This document shows, one piece after another, positions 7,103 through 15,788 of a stretch of DNA of 64,000 nucleotides. The DNA comes from CAYXDO01 sp964463485 (GTDB lineage Bacteria > Myxococcota > Kuafuiibacteriia > Kuafuiibacteriales > Kuafuiibacteriaceae): positions 1 to 64,000 of the forward strand of contig CAYXDO010000054.1 of assembly GCA_964463485.1 (NCBI GenBank), in the 5' to 3' direction. The translations under genes were made by a program, and so were the position numbers. The first letter of the stretch is position 1. Each line of letters opens with the position of its first letter. The notes beneath the pieces are model-generated. The model saw only the letters and a program-made list of their open reading frames with translations, was not told the DNA's origin and did not search any database.

Positions 7103-8830
7103 TCAGTCTTGAGAGTCTTCTGGCGAGATGAGCAAGAGGGAGTGACGGCAGGCGTCTCCGTGCGCTCTGGATTCGATACAGGCTTGGAACGACTCGCGAG
7201 CCGCGTCGAGGTCTCCGAGCTGCGACAGCCCGAGGCCTCGGCGAAGCGCGCACTGGCTGACGTTGTCCTCGGAGATGTACTTCTTGAGCTTGTCGTTCTT
7301 GACACATTTGGTGTCGAACTCGTCGCACGTGTGAATAGCGAGGTCTGGCTTCTTGGCCTCGACGGAGAAATCCGCGAGGGTGAGGTAGCCCAAGCAGAAC
7401 TGCGGGAAGCGATTGATCAACCGCTGGAGGCGCTCGACGGCGTCTTTCTGGCGCCCAAGGCACCACTCTGCTCTTGCGAGGTTGTGCTCGGCGAATTGCG
7501 GCGTCGGATAGAAGATATCTTCGAGCGCTTCCTGGAATTGGAGCCTGGCCTCGTCACACCGTCCTTGGGTCATGAGTAAGGTGCCGAGAGTGTTCTTGGC
7601 GACCGAGTAGGTGGCGATGTTTTCTTTGGGCGCCGTCGCCACGGCGTGCCGAAGATACTTCTCCGCTGGCTCCAACCGGCCAAGGTTCATGTACGCCAGG
7701 CCCGCGAAGTGGAGCGCTTCCCGATTGTCCGGTGCGGCGTCGAGCACTTTATTCAAAGACCGAATCGCTTCGGTGAACGCACCCTGAGAGAGTTGCTCGG
7801 TAGCCAAGTCGAGCTCTGCTTGCTCCCCACGGTCGAGCGGACGGTCCTGATCGCCCGACATCGTGCGGCAGCCGGAGAAAGGCCAGAGCAGGCCGATCGC
7901 CAGGCCGAAGGTCGCCAACACGCGACCCACGCGTGCCAAGGATTCTGGATCCACGGGCTCCGGCGCAGGCGCTCGCACGGGCTCCACGGCGCGAAGCTGA
8001 ACACTCGAGCGCTCGCCCTCGAAAGCTGGCCGGGACTCCATTTGCGGGCGCATGACCCCGCTTCGCTCGGCCTCGAAGGCCCGCGGATCGAAGCGGTTCG
8101 GATCATATCGGGGCGCCGACCCGGTCTCGGGCCCTTCTCCAAAGGCGCGCGGTTGCTGGGCGGCTCGTGGTCCTGGTTGGCCCGGCGGGGGCGCGACACG
8201 AGAACGCGGCGGCGTAGGCGAAGGCGCAGGCTGCGGGCGACCGAACGAGCTGTGCCCGGACGGAGGAGTCTCGAAGGTCTCCTGCTGATTCACGAAGCTC
8301 TTCGGCGGGCCCGTGAAGTTGCGCGGGTTGTAGGGCGCGGGCCGATTGAACGTCGGACCGGGGTCCGAGAGCGGAAGGACGTCGTCTCCGACGACCTCGT
8401 CGACCAGATCCAGGGTGGGTACGTCGAGGCCACCTGCGGCGTGGAGCTGCGGGGGACGGAAGAGCGGCGCACGCAACATCACTTCTTCTTGCTGATCGGG
8501 GGAGAGCTCCGTGAAGCCCACGTTGCTCATCAGAAAACCCATCGACTCGACGAAGCGAGCGGCCTCGGCTTCCTCGAGCCGAAACTGATCGGCGGAGAGG
8601 TGGCGCGGCTCGGAGACGTAAATCAAGACGGCGTTCGTGTCGGGTTGACGAAGGTACACGAACACCGCGTAGGTCCCTTGGTCGCCGCGCGTTCCGAGCA
8701 CGTGTGCGCTCGTCGTAGCGGTGCCGACGTTGGGGATGTTCACGAGCGGCTGGTTCAGCGACTCGAGGAGAGTCACGACGTGCTCACGCCGGACGGGAAG
8801 GTGGTCAAGGGTCGCGTCGACCTTCAGCAT
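7103..8830 (-). CDS. TPR protein with internal lipoprotein signal (Tgl/PilF-like C-terminal half)
   Basis: 575 residues from ATG 8830, chosen because GGAGGT lies 7 bases upstream (ATG 8845 is in frame). Residues 1-115 form a compact alpha/beta domain of unknown family. Residues about 130-300 are a Pro/Arg-rich linker. Then VGRVLATFGLAIGLLWPFSGC looks exactly like a lipoprotein signal, followed by several TPR units (for example EALHFAGLAYMNLGRLEPAEKYLRHAV). The C-terminal half resembles PilF/Tgl pilotins, which assemble the type IV pilus secretin. A GTG at 7930 could start a separate 275-residue lipoprotein. It is followed by recO. Confidence 0.65.
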   Translation of the reverse strand: MLKVDATLDHLPVRREHVVTLLESLNQPLVNIPNVGTATTSAHVLGTRGDQGTYAVFVYLRQPDTNAVLIYVSEPRHLSADQFRLEEAEAARFVESMGFLMSNVGFTELSPDQQEEVMLRAPLFRPPQLHAAGGLDVPTLDLVDEVVGDDVLPLSDPGPTFNRPAPYNPRNFTGPPKSFVNQQETFETPPSGHSSFGRPQPAPSPTPPRSRVAPPPGQPGPRAAQQPRAFGEGPETGSAPRYDPNRFDPRAFEAERSGVMRPQMESRPAFEGERSSVQLRAVEPVRAPAPEPVDPESLARVGRVLATFGLAIGLLWPFSGCRTMSGDQDRPLDRGEQAELDLATEQLSQGAFTEAIRSLNKVLDAAPDNREALHFAGLAYMNLGRLEPAEKYLRHAVATAPKENIATYSVAKNTLGTLLMTQGRCDEARLQFQEALEDIFYPTPQFAEHNLARAEWCLGRQKDAVERLQRLINRFPQFCLGYLTLADFSVEAKKPDLAIHTCDEFDTKCVKNDKLKKYISEDNVSQCALRRGLGLSQLGDLDAARESFQACIESRAHGDACRHSLLLISPEDSQD

Positions 8831-8914
8831 CGCTTCGACCTCCATTTCCGCCAAGAAGCGCCGGAAAGGGGCCTCCGCAGAAGGACACGGCGCGGCTCAT
8901 AGATCAAGCCCACG

Positions 8915-9041
8915 CCGCGCGTAGAGGCGACGCATGCGTCGCCCTCTTGTCGATTTCTTCGGTCGGTAATGTCCGCCTCGCACGCGTCCGACCCCGAGAC
9001 GCCGCACTCGAGGACGACGCATGCGTCGCCTCTACGCACGG
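8915..9041. repeat. 127-bp element bounded by 32-bp inverted repeats
   Basis: Arm 8915-8946 and the reverse complement of 9010-9041 agree at 30 of 32 bases. Each arm contains its own near-perfect palindrome; the left one is GGCGACGCATGCGTCGCC at 8926-8943. The 63-base core is not coding. The layout resembles a REP/BIME-type pair, not a transposon with a gene. It lies between ftsZ and the TPR gene, both on the minus strand. Confidence 0.75.
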
Positions 9042-9075
9042 AGCGAGCACACCCGCACGCAGGTGCGCTCGCTCC
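9040..9075 (-). terminator. Strong hairpin just after ftsZ
   Basis: A 14-bp stem (9040-9053 with 9062-9075, one mismatch) and 8-base loop start 10 bases past the ftsZ stop. No T-run follows on the minus strand, so it is not a canonical intrinsic terminator. It may act as an RNA-stabilising or attenuating structure at the end of the division operon. Confidence 0.45.
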
Positions 9076-9084
9076 CGAAAAATC

Positions 9085-10290
9085 TCAGTCCGCCTGCCGA
9101 CGCAAGAACGTCGGAATGTCCAAGGTCGTGTGGTCGTGATCAGCGACCGGCATGAGCTCCGAGGAGCTATCTCGGACCTTCTCCTCTCGACTCTCGCGGC
9201 GAAGCCGGATGTGCGTCGGGATGTCGCGCTCGTCGGATCGAACCGTGTGCGAGGGCACCGAGATCATGCGCGGGGAGCTCTCGCGCGTGGAGACGTGCTC
9301 GCGGGACGGGATCGACTTTTTGGTCGAGACGCTGGGGTGCGGGAAGCCGGTCGCGATCACCGTGATCTTCACCTCGTCGGTGAAGTTCTCGTCGATCACC
9401 GAGCCGAAGATGATGTTCGCGTCTTCGTGGGCCGCGTCGGCGATCGCCGAGGAAGCCGCGTTGACCTCGAACAGCGTGAGGTTCGCTCCGCCCGTGATGT
9501 TGATGAGGATGCCCATGGCGCCGGAGATGTCGACGTTGTCGAGGAGCGGGCTGTGGATGGCCGCATGCGCCGCCTCGACCGCGCGATTCGGCCCCGTCCC
9601 GTAGCCGGTGCCCATGAGCGCGAGCCCCTGGTTCGACATGATCGTCTGGACGTCCGCGAAGTCGACGTTGATGAGGCCGTGGACGTTGATGACGTCCGAG
9701 ATGCCTTTGACGGCATTGACCAGCACCTCGTCGACGCGACGAAACGCGTCGACCATCGGGGTCTGCTCGTTGGCCACTTGGAGCAGTCGGTCGTTCGGGA
9801 TCGTGATCAGCGTGTCGACGACGCCGGAGAGCTCCTTGATGCCTTCTTCGGCCTGCCGCATGCGGCGGCGACCCTCGAAGCTGAAGGGCTTGGTGACGAC
9901 GCCGACGGTGAGCGCGCCGATCTCCCGCGCGATCTCGGCGATCACGGGCGCGCCACCGGTGCCGGTGCCGCCGCCCATGCCGCAGGTGATGAAGACCATG
10001 TCGGCGCCGGCGAGGGCCTCGGCGATGCGCTCACGATCTTCGAGGGCCGCGCTGCGACCGACCTCGGGGTTGGCGCCCGCGCCCAGTCCCTTGGTGAGGT
10101 TTTGACCGAGCTGGATCTTGGTCGGTGCCGGATTGGCACGAATGGCCTGCAGGTCGGTATTGGCGACCATGAACTCCACTCCGGACAGCCCGCCGGAGAT
10201 CATCGTGCGCAGCGCATTTCCGCCGCCGCCGCCAACACCGACCACTTTGAGGCACGCTTCGCGCCTCTCGGAACCATTGAAGTCGAACAT
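9085..10290 (-). CDS. ftsZ: Cell division protein FtsZ
   Basis: 401 residues from ATG 10290, preferred because MFDFNGSE matches usual FtsZ starts and AAGAGGAA precedes it (ATG 10308 is also in frame). It shows KVVGVGGGGGNALRTMI (nucleotide site), GMGGGTGTGGAPVIAEIAR (tubulin signature) and NVDFADVQTIMSNQGLALMG (T7/catalytic region). A charged linker ends in LDIPTFLRRQAD, the conserved C-terminal peptide that binds FtsA and other partners. This GTPase forms the cytokinetic ring. It is the last gene of the dcw run, 28 bases after ftsA. Confidence 0.97.
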   Translation of the reverse strand: MFDFNGSERREACLKVVGVGGGGGNALRTMISGGLSGVEFMVANTDLQAIRANPAPTKIQLGQNLTKGLGAGANPEVGRSAALEDRERIAEALAGADMVFITCGMGGGTGTGGAPVIAEIAREIGALTVGVVTKPFSFEGRRRMRQAEEGIKELSGVVDTLITIPNDRLLQVANEQTPMVDAFRRVDEVLVNAVKGISDVINVHGLINVDFADVQTIMSNQGLALMGTGYGTGPNRAVEAAHAAIHSPLLDNVDISGAMGILINITGGANLTLFEVNAASSAIADAAHEDANIIFGSVIDENFTDEVKITVIATGFPHPSVSTKKSIPSREHVSTRESSPRMISVPSHTVRSDERDIPTHIRLRRESREEKVRDSSSELMPVADHDHTTLDIPTFLRRQAD

Positions 10291-10317
10291 ATTCCTCTTT
10301 GTCTCCATCCCAGTGAT

Positions 10318-11565
10318 TCAGAAGATTTGTCTGAACCAATCGCCAATCAGAGTTATGAGCGGAATTCCACCCTTCCGGTCCTTGATATTGTCTTTTCGTT
10401 CGATGCTGCGCGGCCCGAGCCCGCTCTGCTCGGATCCATGCATCACCAATCCCACGCCCGTCGAATAGATCGGGCTACTCACGACGTCGACGAGTCCGCC
10501 TACGCCTCGCGGAGCCCCGAGCCGAACCGGCAGCCCGAGGACGTCTTCGGCGACGCTCGAAATTCCAGACAGGAGAGAAGTTCCACCGGTCAGCACGACA
10601 CCACTCGCCAAGAGGTCTTCGTACCCGGTGTTCTGAATCTCTTCCTTCACGAGTTGAAAAATCTCATCGACCCTGGGCTCGATGATTTCGGTGAGGATCT
10701 GACGGGAGAGCCTTCGCGGCTCGCGTCCCCCCACGGAGGGCACCTCGACCTGTTCGTCACGATCTACCTGCGAAGATCTCGCGGCGCCCCAAGCCTTCTT
10801 GATGCGCTCCGCTTCCTCGCCCGGCGTTCGAATGCCGACGGCGATGTCGTTGCTGATGTGGTGGCCGCCGATCGGCAGCACGGCGGTATGAACGACCGCG
10901 CCTTCGCTGAAGATGGCGAGATCGGTGGTCCCACCGCCGATGTCGATCAAACAGACGCCGAGCTCCTTTTCGTCTTGGGTCAGCACCGCGAGCGCGCTCG
11001 CGAGCTGCTCGAGGACGACGGCTTGCACGCGCAGACCGGTCTTGTTCGCGCAGCGGATCACGTTCTGACCGGACGTGACGGACGCCGTGACGATGTGAAC
11101 TCGAGCCTCGAGACGCACCGCGCTCATGCCCAGCGGCTCGCTGATGCCGTCTTGATCGTCGACGATGTACTGCTGGGGCAGCACGTGGATGATCTCGCGA
11201 TCCATCGGAATGGCGACGGCCTTGGCGGCATCGATGACGCGCCCGACGTCGGCATCCGAAATCTCCCCGTCCTTCACGGCGACGATGCCGTGGCTGTTGA
11301 AGCCACGGATGTGACCGCCTGCGATGCCCGCGTAGACATCGGTGATCTGAGTGCCCGCCATGCGCTCAGCCTCCTCGATGGCCGCGTGAATCGACTCGAC
11401 GGTCGCCGCGATGTTGATGACGACGCCCTTGCGCATGCCTTTCGACGGCGCAGCGCCGAATCCGATGATGTCCACGACGCCCTCGTCGTTCACCTCACCA
11501 GCGATCGCGCAGACCTTCGTCGTTCCAATGTCGAGGCCACAAATCACATTGCCCTTCCTAGGCAT
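10318..11565 (-). CDS. ftsA: Cell division protein FtsA
   Basis: 415 residues from ATG 11565, which has GGAGGG 5 bases upstream. MPRKGNVICGLDIGTTKVCA is the actin-like phosphate-1 motif. GVCLIDIGGGTTDLAIF is phosphate-2, and VVLTGGTSLLSGI the adenosine motif. The SHS2/1C insertion contains HIRGFNSHGIVAVKDGEISD. The protein ends in PLITLIGDWFRQIF, an amphipathic membrane-targeting helix that tethers FtsZ filaments to the membrane. It lies between ftsQ and ftsZ as in most bacteria. Confidence 0.96.
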   Translation of the reverse strand: MPRKGNVICGLDIGTTKVCAIAGEVNDEGVVDIIGFGAAPSKGMRKGVVINIAATVESIHAAIEEAERMAGTQITDVYAGIAGGHIRGFNSHGIVAVKDGEISDADVGRVIDAAKAVAIPMDREIIHVLPQQYIVDDQDGISEPLGMSAVRLEARVHIVTASVTSGQNVIRCANKTGLRVQAVVLEQLASALAVLTQDEKELGVCLIDIGGGTTDLAIFSEGAVVHTAVLPIGGHHISNDIAVGIRTPGEEAERIKKAWGAARSSQVDRDEQVEVPSVGGREPRRLSRQILTEIIEPRVDEIFQLVKEEIQNTGYEDLLASGVVLTGGTSLLSGISSVAEDVLGLPVRLGAPRGVGGLVDVVSSPIYSTGVGLVMHGSEQSGLGPRSIERKDNIKDRKGGIPLITLIGDWFRQIF

Positions 11566-11607
11566 CCAACCCTCCAGTTCGTAGAGCACCGACCTCCGAA
11601 ACGGCGC

Positions 11608-12720
11608 TCACCTGTGACCGGCGCTCGCCGGAATCATCCCGTTCGTCGAGCTCGACGCAGCCGTGGACTCGACGCGCGCCGGCGCGCTCGTTCGAGCGCT
11701 CACGCCATTACCAGCGCGCTTTTTGTCCTTGGCCTTGTCTTCTTCGACTCGAGCCAGACGAGCGACGACGCGCTCCGCACGTCGACCGCTGCCCAGCGCC
11801 ATTTCCTCTGCGACGAGTCCGCGATCGGCGAGCTCGGCTCGCACCCTCGAAACACGCTGCAGCCTCTCGCCCCAGGGCGGTGAGCCCGCGAAGACGCGCG
11901 TTCGGTCGTTCGCTGCCACGAACGTCACCGCGTTCATTTCGTCGACGTGAACTTCGGCGAGCGGTGAGCTGTCGACGCCCAAAACTCGCGTACGATCGAT
12001 GACGAACGAGATTCCAACGAGCAGCCGCTGCCGCTCTCGCTCGTCGCCGCTCTCGAGCTTCTCCTTGGAGAGCCCGGTGATGATGGGAAAGGTCTCGCCA
12101 TCGAGCGACGTGCGTCGCTTCACGACCTCACCCTCTTTGGTGACGTAGTACAGATGGCCCAACGCGGCCATCGCCACCGGCACGTGCTCCTCCACGTCGA
12201 TCGATACGCCGTGCGGGAGCTCTCGCTGCACGCTCACGCTCTTGATCCAAGCGTGGCTCGAGACGCGCGCGGCGATCTCGGATTCGTCGACGGAGAAATA
12301 GTTGAGACCGCTTCGAACATCCGCGAGCGCTAGGACTTCGTCCTCCGAGGCTCGCTCGATGCCGGTGACGCGGATCTCGCGGATCGCGAAGTCTTCGCTG
12401 CTCCGAAGATAGTGATGCACCTCTCGGGACCCGATCGCGAACATCGCGGAGCTGCCCGCGACGATCGCGATGCCGCTCACGGCCACGGCACGCTGGCGCG
12501 GCGTCACCGATGAGCGGCTCACTGGCCGCTGGCCTCGGATGGAGTCCTCTCGCTCCGAACGCTTCTTGCGCTTTTGGTCGACGGTCTGATTGGCCATCGA
12601 GAATCGCCGGGGCGCTGGACGACGACGGCTCATGCGTCCGCGGATCCGCGACCAAACGGAGGTGCTCTGGTCAGCGCGCCCGGTGAGCGAGCTGCGACTG
12701 CGCGGCAAGGGCTTCTTCAT
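11608..12720 (-). CDS. ftsQ: Cell division protein FtsQ
   Basis: 370 residues from ATG 12720 with GGGAGGGGAG upstream. A basic cytoplasmic tail (1-80) precedes the membrane span AVAVSGIAIVAGSSAMFAIG. It is followed by the POTRA domain (FAIREIRVTGIERASEDEVLALADVR) and the FtsQ beta domain (VQRELPHGVSIDVEEHVPVA). A Lys/Ala/Ser-rich tail of about 50 residues is longer than usual. The protein links FtsK/FtsW/FtsI to the divisome in the periplasm. It is separated from murC by about 585 noncoding bases. Confidence 0.9.
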   Translation of the reverse strand: MKKPLPRSRSSLTGRADQSTSVWSRIRGRMSRRRPAPRRFSMANQTVDQKRKKRSEREDSIRGQRPVSRSSVTPRQRAVAVSGIAIVAGSSAMFAIGSREVHHYLRSSEDFAIREIRVTGIERASEDEVLALADVRSGLNYFSVDESEIAARVSSHAWIKSVSVQRELPHGVSIDVEEHVPVAMAALGHLYYVTKEGEVVKRRTSLDGETFPIITGLSKEKLESGDERERQRLLVGISFVIDRTRVLGVDSSPLAEVHVDEMNAVTFVAANDRTRVFAGSPPWGERLQRVSRVRAELADRGLVAEEMALGSGRRAERVVARLARVEEDKAKDKKRAGNGVSARTSAPARVESTAASSSTNGMIPASAGHR

Positions 12721-13305
12721 GACTCCCCTCCCGCTCGTCCAGCCGCGCTCCGTACGACCATTTCCGTATCGAAACTCCAATTCGAGACGAGCGCCAGTTT
12801 TTGATCGATTCGAGCTCGGAAAGAGATTCGTAATTTTCGTCGAGGTCGCGTCGATCGAGCGCTCGAAACAGATCGAAACGAGCCAGACGATCGCGACGAC
12901 AGATCGACGATCGTGCGAATCGATCTCGATCTATTTCGTTCGAAATTCTGCCTGCGCGCTCGCATCGTTTCCTCGGCTCTCGGTGATGTCGTGGTGGCCT
13001 CGATTGACGCCGATCGGCTTGAATCGAGAAGTGGCGAGCATCCTAACGATGTGAGATCGACCACGCAACAAGAGGGATCGGAGAAATCGAAGCGCGGATC
13101 GGAGCTCGACTTTCGTCTCCCTGACCGGCGGATCAGATCAATTTCCTGAGGAGTTCGATCCGGCCGGACGAGCTTTCAATCGAGGCCTCGCTGAAATTCG
13201 ATCATTCCAGAAAAAGGGGCCGCAATTTTCTTGCTCGATTCAGCTGAAATAGCGCAGCGACGCGGCAGATCCGCCGGCCACGAGCTGACGAGCTCGTCGC
13301 CGGCT
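12721..13305. other. Noncoding gap between murC and ftsQ, rich in GATC
   Basis: No coherent coding frame or protein-like sequence is seen on either strand over 585 bases, whereas many deltaproteobacteria carry murB and/or ddl here. The stretch is visibly less G/C-rich than its neighbours and holds 17 GATC tetramers between about 12800 and 13270. It may contain an internal promoter for ftsQ-ftsA-ftsZ, but no convincing -35/-10 pair could be picked by eye. Confidence 0.6.
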
Positions 13306-14685
13306 TCAGACCTGCCGCAACAGAAGCTTCAGGACGACGACGCTCGCCCGAACGACGTCCCCTGCTCCAAACGAAACGATGATGTCGGAAGGTCGCGCCG
13401 CGTCCGCCAATCTCGCCGCGAGATCGTCCACGCTCCGAGCGAGCACTACCGACTTGCCTTGCTCCGCGAGGAGCCGCGCCAACGCTTCCGAGCTCACGCC
13501 CGGGATGGCGTCCTCTCCGGCCGCGTAGATCGGTGCCAGCACGACGAGGTCAGCCTGCGTGAACGCCGTTGCGAACTCCGACATCAGATCGCGCGTGCGC
13601 GTGAATCGGTGAGGCTGAAAGCCTACGAGCAGTCGCCGATGGGGATAGGCGTTGCGTGCGCCGATCAACGTCGCGCGGATCTCCGCGGGGTGATGTCCAT
13701 AGTCGTCGACGACCATCACGCCGGCGGCTTCGCCGCGCACGCTGAAGCGACGGTCCACACCCATGAAGGTCGTGATCGCGGCGCGCGCCACTTCGAGCGG
13801 CACACCGAGCTCATCGGCGATCGCGAGCGCTCCGAGTACGTTCTGAACGTTGTGCTCGCCGAGCATGGGCAGCTCGATTCGACCGAGAGACGCACCACGA
13901 ATCACGAGCTCGAAGCTCGTCTTCGGTCCGTCGAACACGAGGTCGCGCGCGCGAAAGTCCGCGCCCTCCTTCAGCCCGTAGGTGACGACACGGCGATCGA
14001 GGCGCTCCGCGATCGCACGTACGACCGGATGATCGGCACACAACACGGCTAGTCCGTAGAACGGGACGCGGCTCACGAAGCCAAAGAAGGCCTCGGTCAC
14101 CTCGGACATTCCGGCCTTGTAGTGGTCGAGATGTTCGGGATCGACGTTCGTGATCAGCGCGATCGTGGGGAAGAGCGACAAGAAAGACCCATCGCTCTCG
14201 TCGGCCTCGGCTACCAGATACGGGCCCTGACCGAGCTTCGCGTTGCTTCCGAGCCGATTGAGCTTTCCGCCGACGATGACGGTCGGGTCGAGCCCGGCTT
14301 CGTTCAAGATGGTGGCGACGAGGGACGTCGTGGTCGTTTTGCCGTGGGTCCCGGCGATCGCGACGCTCAGCTTCATTCGCATGAGCTCCGCGAGCATCTC
14401 GGCGCGTCGAATGACGGGGATCTTTGCGGCCCGCGCGGCGACGAGCTCTGGGTTGTCGGGACGAACGGCCGACGAGATCACGACGACGTCGGCGCCCTCG
14501 ACGTGACCGGCCACGTGTCCCTTGCGGACGTCGGCCCCGAGGGACGAGAGCCGAACCGTGGTGTCCGACTCTTTGAGGTCGGATCCGCGGACCGCATATC
14601 CGAGGTTCAGCAGGACCTCCGCGATGCCGGACATTCCGATGCCGCCGATGCCGACGAAGTGGACCAAGCGCGTGCGCTTGCTCAT
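13306..14685 (-). CDS. murC: UDP-N-acetylmuramate--L-alanine ligase MurC
   Basis: 459 residues from ATG 14685 (MSKRTRLVHFVGIGGIGMSG); a GTG at 14709 overlapping the murG stop would add eight residues. The N-terminal Rossmann motif HFVGIGGIGMSGIAEVL is MurC-specific. SVAIAGTHGKTTTTSLVATI is the ATP loop and LVAEADESDGSFL the substrate/metal region. ITNVDPEHLDHY and DDYGHHPAEIRATL complete the family signature. It attaches the first residue of the peptidoglycan stem in the cytoplasm, and follows murG. Confidence 0.96.
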   Translation of the reverse strand: MSKRTRLVHFVGIGGIGMSGIAEVLLNLGYAVRGSDLKESDTTVRLSSLGADVRKGHVAGHVEGADVVVISSAVRPDNPELVAARAAKIPVIRRAEMLAELMRMKLSVAIAGTHGKTTTTSLVATILNEAGLDPTVIVGGKLNRLGSNAKLGQGPYLVAEADESDGSFLSLFPTIALITNVDPEHLDHYKAGMSEVTEAFFGFVSRVPFYGLAVLCADHPVVRAIAERLDRRVVTYGLKEGADFRARDLVFDGPKTSFELVIRGASLGRIELPMLGEHNVQNVLGALAIADELGVPLEVARAAITTFMGVDRRFSVRGEAAGVMVVDDYGHHPAEIRATLIGARNAYPHRRLLVGFQPHRFTRTRDLMSEFATAFTQADLVVLAPIYAAGEDAIPGVSSEALARLLAEQGKSVVLARSVDDLAARLADAARPSDIIVSFGAGDVVRASVVVLKLLLRQV

Positions 14686-14705
14686 GGCGGGGTGGAGTCC
14701 TTCGG

Positions 14706-15788
14706 TCACGAACGACGCCTCACGAGGTCGAAACATGCGTCCACGATCTCTCGCGCCGCTTCGGGCCGCCCGGCGCTTCCGGCCGCACTCTCCATCGCGA
14801 CGAGCGCGTTGCGATTCTCGAAGAGCGCGCGGATCTCTTTGGCGAGCTTCCTTCCGTCGAGCTCGGACTCCGAAAACATCTTTGCTGCGCCGACGTCGAC
14901 GAGCGCCCGCGCGTTCCACTCCTGGTGGTTGTCGGCCGCGAAGGGAAACGGAACCAAGATCGACGCCTTCTTCGCGACGAGGAGCTCTGCGATCGTGGTG
15001 GCGCCGGCGCGCGCTACGACCAGATCGGCGGTGCGATACGCCTCGCTCATGTCCTTGATGAAGGCCTTGGCCTCCGCGTCGATCTTCAGCTCGCGATACG
15101 CCTTGGCCACTTCCTCGAAGTCTCTTTCTCCGGTCTGGTGAACGATGCGAATGCTCAGCCCCTCGAGCTCCCGGGCGGCGTCGACCATCCGCAAGTTCAC
15201 GGCGTGCGCGCCTTGCGAGCCCCCGAGCACCAACACCGTGAACTTGTCGTTCGTTCGTTTGGCCTCCAAGAAGTTGTCGAGGAGCTGTCTGCGAATCGGG
15301 TTGCCGAAGAAATGCGCGCGACTCGCGGGGAAGTAGGCGATCGACTTCTCGAACGAGACGTAAATCGCTCGAGCAAAGAAACGACCGAGCACGCGGTTGG
15401 TGAACCCAGGGATCGTGTTCTGCTCCAACACCACCGACGGAACTCCGGAGAGCCAGGCGGCCAACAACACCGGTCCCGACGCATAACCTCCAACACCGAC
15501 CGCGATGTCGGGCTTGAACCTCCCGAGAATGCGGCGCGACGCGAAGACCGCGCCAGGTACTCGCAACAGGCCGAGAAAGAGGCTCCCCAGCCCCTTCCCT
15601 TTCAAACCAACCACCTCGATGAGCTCGAGCGGATAGCCGAGCTCCGGGATCACTCGGGCCTCGATGCCCTTGGCCGTCCCGACGAACAAGACCTCGTTGC
15701 CCTTCTGCCGCGTCGTGACCTCCTCCGCCAACGCAACTCCCGGGTAGAGGTGGCCGCCCGTGCCGCCTCCGGCGATCAACATCTTCAC
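14706..15788 (-). CDS. murG: Lipid II synthase MurG (N-acetylglucosaminyltransferase)
   Basis: 360 residues from GTG 15788, whose GTGA overlaps the ftsW stop (ATG 15782 is two codons on). MLIAGGGTGGHLYPGVALAE is the family's first glycine loop. VGVGGYASGPVLLAAWLSGV and FTVLVLGGSQGAHAVN are the lipid I and UDP-GlcNAc regions, and ARAGATTIAELL the C-terminal nucleotide motif. It transfers GlcNAc to lipid I on the inner face of the membrane. Tight overlaps with ftsW and murC show one operon. Confidence 0.96.
   Translation of the reverse strand: MKMLIAGGGTGGHLYPGVALAEEVTTRQKGNEVLFVGTAKGIEARVIPELGYPLELIEVVGLKGKGLGSLFLGLLRVPGAVFASRRILGRFKPDIAVGVGGYASGPVLLAAWLSGVPSVVLEQNTIPGFTNRVLGRFFARAIYVSFEKSIAYFPASRAHFFGNPIRRQLLDNFLEAKRTNDKFTVLVLGGSQGAHAVNLRMVDAARELEGLSIRIVHQTGERDFEEVAKAYRELKIDAEAKAFIKDMSEAYRTADLVVARAGATTIAELLVAKKASILVPFPFAADNHQEWNARALVDVGAAKMFSESELDGRKLAKEIRALFENRNALVAMESAAGSAGRPEAAREIVDACFDLVRRRS

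Noticed and set aside
9040..9075. Canonical rho-independent terminator of ftsZ
   Set aside because: The hairpin is strong, but no T-run follows it on the minus strand, so only a structural element is claimed.
8947..11883. A 978-codon open frame on the plus strand
   Set aside because: It lies antisense to ftsZ, ftsA and part of ftsQ, whose proteins are unmistakable. Long antisense frames are expected in high-GC DNA with strong codon bias.
12590..13149. murB or ddl hidden in the murC-ftsQ gap
   Set aside because: None of the frames shows the FAD-binding or ATP-grasp motifs of these enzymes, and all are short and Arg/Ser-rich.
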